DNA of 64,000 nucleotides from Sinonovacula constricta (lineage: Eukaryota > Mollusca > Bivalvia > Cardiida > Solecurtidae), in assembly GCA_007844125.1 (NCBI GenBank), contig CM017557.1:61513411-61577410 (forward strand). Reading direction: 5' to 3'. The notes beneath the pieces were generated by a model. It did no database searches. It had not been told where the DNA came from and was given only the letters and a program-made list of their open reading frames with translations. Below are positions 62,456-64,000 of this stretch, piece by piece (position 1 is the first letter of the stretch; every line of letters begins with the position of its first letter). A program made the translations under genes and the position numbers.

Positions 62456-62545
62456 CCCTGTTATGAGCTGTCTAATTAGGATTTACTCCATTTGTTGCTA
62501 AGTCTCTTTTTATAAGTATCAACCCTGACATGTAACATATATAAT
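62240..62545 (+). repeat. Palindromic GATC repeat interrupted by an expanded (AT)n and partly duplicated
   Basis: A well-preserved copy (aggcaaatagtgtagatct ... gatcagctagctcctgc ... gggagctgtctgattagga). Its 3' part, from ctgtctgattagga to ccctgacatgtaacatatat (62309-62388), recurs at 62468-62545. About 68 bp of pure (AT)n (62381-62448) lies between the two. Confidence 0.75.
62381..62448. repeat. AT microsatellite
   Basis: About 34 uninterrupted AT dinucleotides between the duplicated parts of the palindromic repeat. Confidence 0.95.
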
Positions 62546-64000
62546 ATTAAAGCAAACAAAACCTGAGAATTTAGCCTGTGTTTTTAACAAACTGTAGCAA
62601 GATAAGGGTTATTTTAATTGGGGTGGGTTGCATTTAATTGCTCATTTCCACAATCATTGATCATTGTTGTGTAACTAAAAATCTTATCAATTCACTTCTT
62701 TCTGACAATATGCATTTATTTTGTGAAAGTTTGTTTTGTGAAGGTTACATCAACATTGTGTTCAGAGATTAATCCAATTTCCCTTTTTTTTATTCACTTT
62801 GTTAGTGATTGTTCTGTTAGTTGTTGTTGTTTCCAGTTATATCCAGTTGATAACTGTAGCATTTATTTGTTAAGATATATTGTCCATATAGAACCACTGC
62901 CATTTAGAGTAATTATATATATTTTTTGGTCAATCCATTAATTTTAAATTTACACACAAAAATTATATTTGTACTTTTCCCTCGTAATAAAAATTCTTTT
63001 CTTCATATTTACATTTATATGTAGGTCAGATGATGATACATAAGCCTCCAGACATAAATCTCTTATATCATATGATTTTCCTTTTTTTCCCATGCTTTTG
63101 GTGAAAAGGTAAAAAAAAGTTTTTTTGTGGGTTGGTTTACAAAAGGCAGGATGATGGGATAAAATCCCATAATCCTGCGAGGATATAGAAGAATGGCTGG
63201 TAATCTTTTTCACATAGTCAGGATGAGTCATAATCTGTTCAGGGACCAGCGTGTAGAAAGTAAATAAACATAGGTCTCAGATTTTATATCCCCGTTGATA
63301 AGGAGTGATCCCCCACACTTTATTCACTCATTATCCATTTCAACCTTGTAATGGACTCCCTTGGAAAGATATTAAAATTATCTTTGTCAAAATAGTTAAA
63401 CAGATGCAGGTATCCATTCTAGTCTAATTACCACTTTAGCTTAGAGGCTATTTTATTAATCTCTACTCCTCAACAAGATGTGTGTGCTTTTTTTCAATTG
63501 TGCACATTGAAGCCCTCTTTTCATTAGCTTGAATAAACATTATTGTAGATAATCGTCAAAATTTATTTATATAATTTCAAATACGTCCCCCTCGTTTGTT
63601 CGTTTATTTGATCTCAAATCAACAAAGAGTGGAAAAAGAGCTTGTTCAAACACTCCAAATCTCTCCACAATTATTCCTGCACTGAATTAAATACAAAATG
63701 AGCAGCAGGAATATTTTTGTCAGTGTAATGAAAACTCCTCCCCTGTGTAAATACTCTGTTCAGGGTCTTTTTCAATTGCTTTAACAGGCATTCAGAAAAA
63801 AAAATTCAATTTAGTAAAGCAACTCAAACTGGGATCAGTCATTGTGGAACTGGGGAGTATAATAATAATATACACCCCTCTTTTTATCTTTTCTTCCACT
63901 GTCTCCCCACCTTTTACTTTGTGAGCGACAACGGTTCCCCGTTTGCCCATTCTGTCTGTTGACATCTGTTTTAAACATTCGAGTAAGGGAGCCATTCTAT

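Larger units (their letters stand above)
40483..64000 (-). other. Meis: Upstream Meis intron, incomplete at window end
   Basis: The sequence 5' of the first identified Meis exon begins with a pyrimidine-rich acceptor. I searched by eye on the minus strand for the exons that should precede it (linker with HTSHSGD/SSEQG, and MEIS-domain signatures such as GHPLFPLL, ELCDNFCHRYI, KMPIDLV) and found none. The most economical reading is an intron of at least 23.5 kb. It contains microsatellites, an 81-bp satellite, MITE-like repeats, a hairpin, one minus-strand SINE, a CTCF-like site and several unique patches. A small exon missed by eye remains possible. Confidence 0.6.

Overview
This is AT-rich animal (eukaryotic) DNA. 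It has very few coding bases, two short exons with canonical GT-AG splice sites, tRNA-derived SINEs, MITE-like inverted repeats, microsatellites and several satellite arrays. The repeat types suggest a lophotrochozoan, most likely a bivalve mollusc. That placement is inference; no species can be named from the sequence alone.

The one gene identified with certainty is a Meis/homothorax TALE-homeobox gene on the minus strand. One exon (40334-40482) carries the acidic linker and the N-terminal half of the homeodomain, ending ...LFQHLT. The next (27722-27798, 77 bp) carries [11 protein letters not shown]...QVNN and two bases of the Trp codon. The intron between them is 12.5 kb. I searched by eye for the exons on either side (the MEIS N-terminal domain and its linker upstream; WFINARRRIVQPMID downstream) and did not find them. 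Positions 40483-64000 and 1-27721 therefore look like parts of very long introns, and nearly the whole window is intronic.

Layout. 1-9 kb: SINE fragments, two opposite-facing copies of an unusual GCTTGC-rich element (about 4.0-4.6 and 8.7-9.0 kb), a snap-back SINE pair (5.75-6.05 kb) and a GC-rich ETS/NRF1/E2F-type promoter candidate at 7.27-7.30 kb with possible small first exons on both strands. 9-20 kb: another SINE and satellites with units of 67, 13, 43, 42 and 30 bp. 20-27.7 kb: AT-rich intron with single-copy patches. 27.8-40.3 kb: the intron splitting the homeobox, with a possible alternative terminal exon or decayed coding segment at 33.0-33.5 kb. 40.5-64 kb: upstream intron with an 81-bp satellite, a strong CTCF-like motif at 47.8 kb, three copies of a ~200-bp MITE-like repeat, a perfect-looking hairpin at 55.1 kb and ATC/AT microsatellites.

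A recurring palindromic repeat (core like GATCCTGATCAGCCAGCTC facing its own reverse complement) is scattered through the window. At 18.6 kb its internal 30 bp has been amplified into an array. Non-repetitive, less AT-rich patches (12.8, 37.4, 38.7, 47.7 and 58.4 kb) are candidate regulatory elements of the Meis locus, but without an alignment this is only a suggestion.
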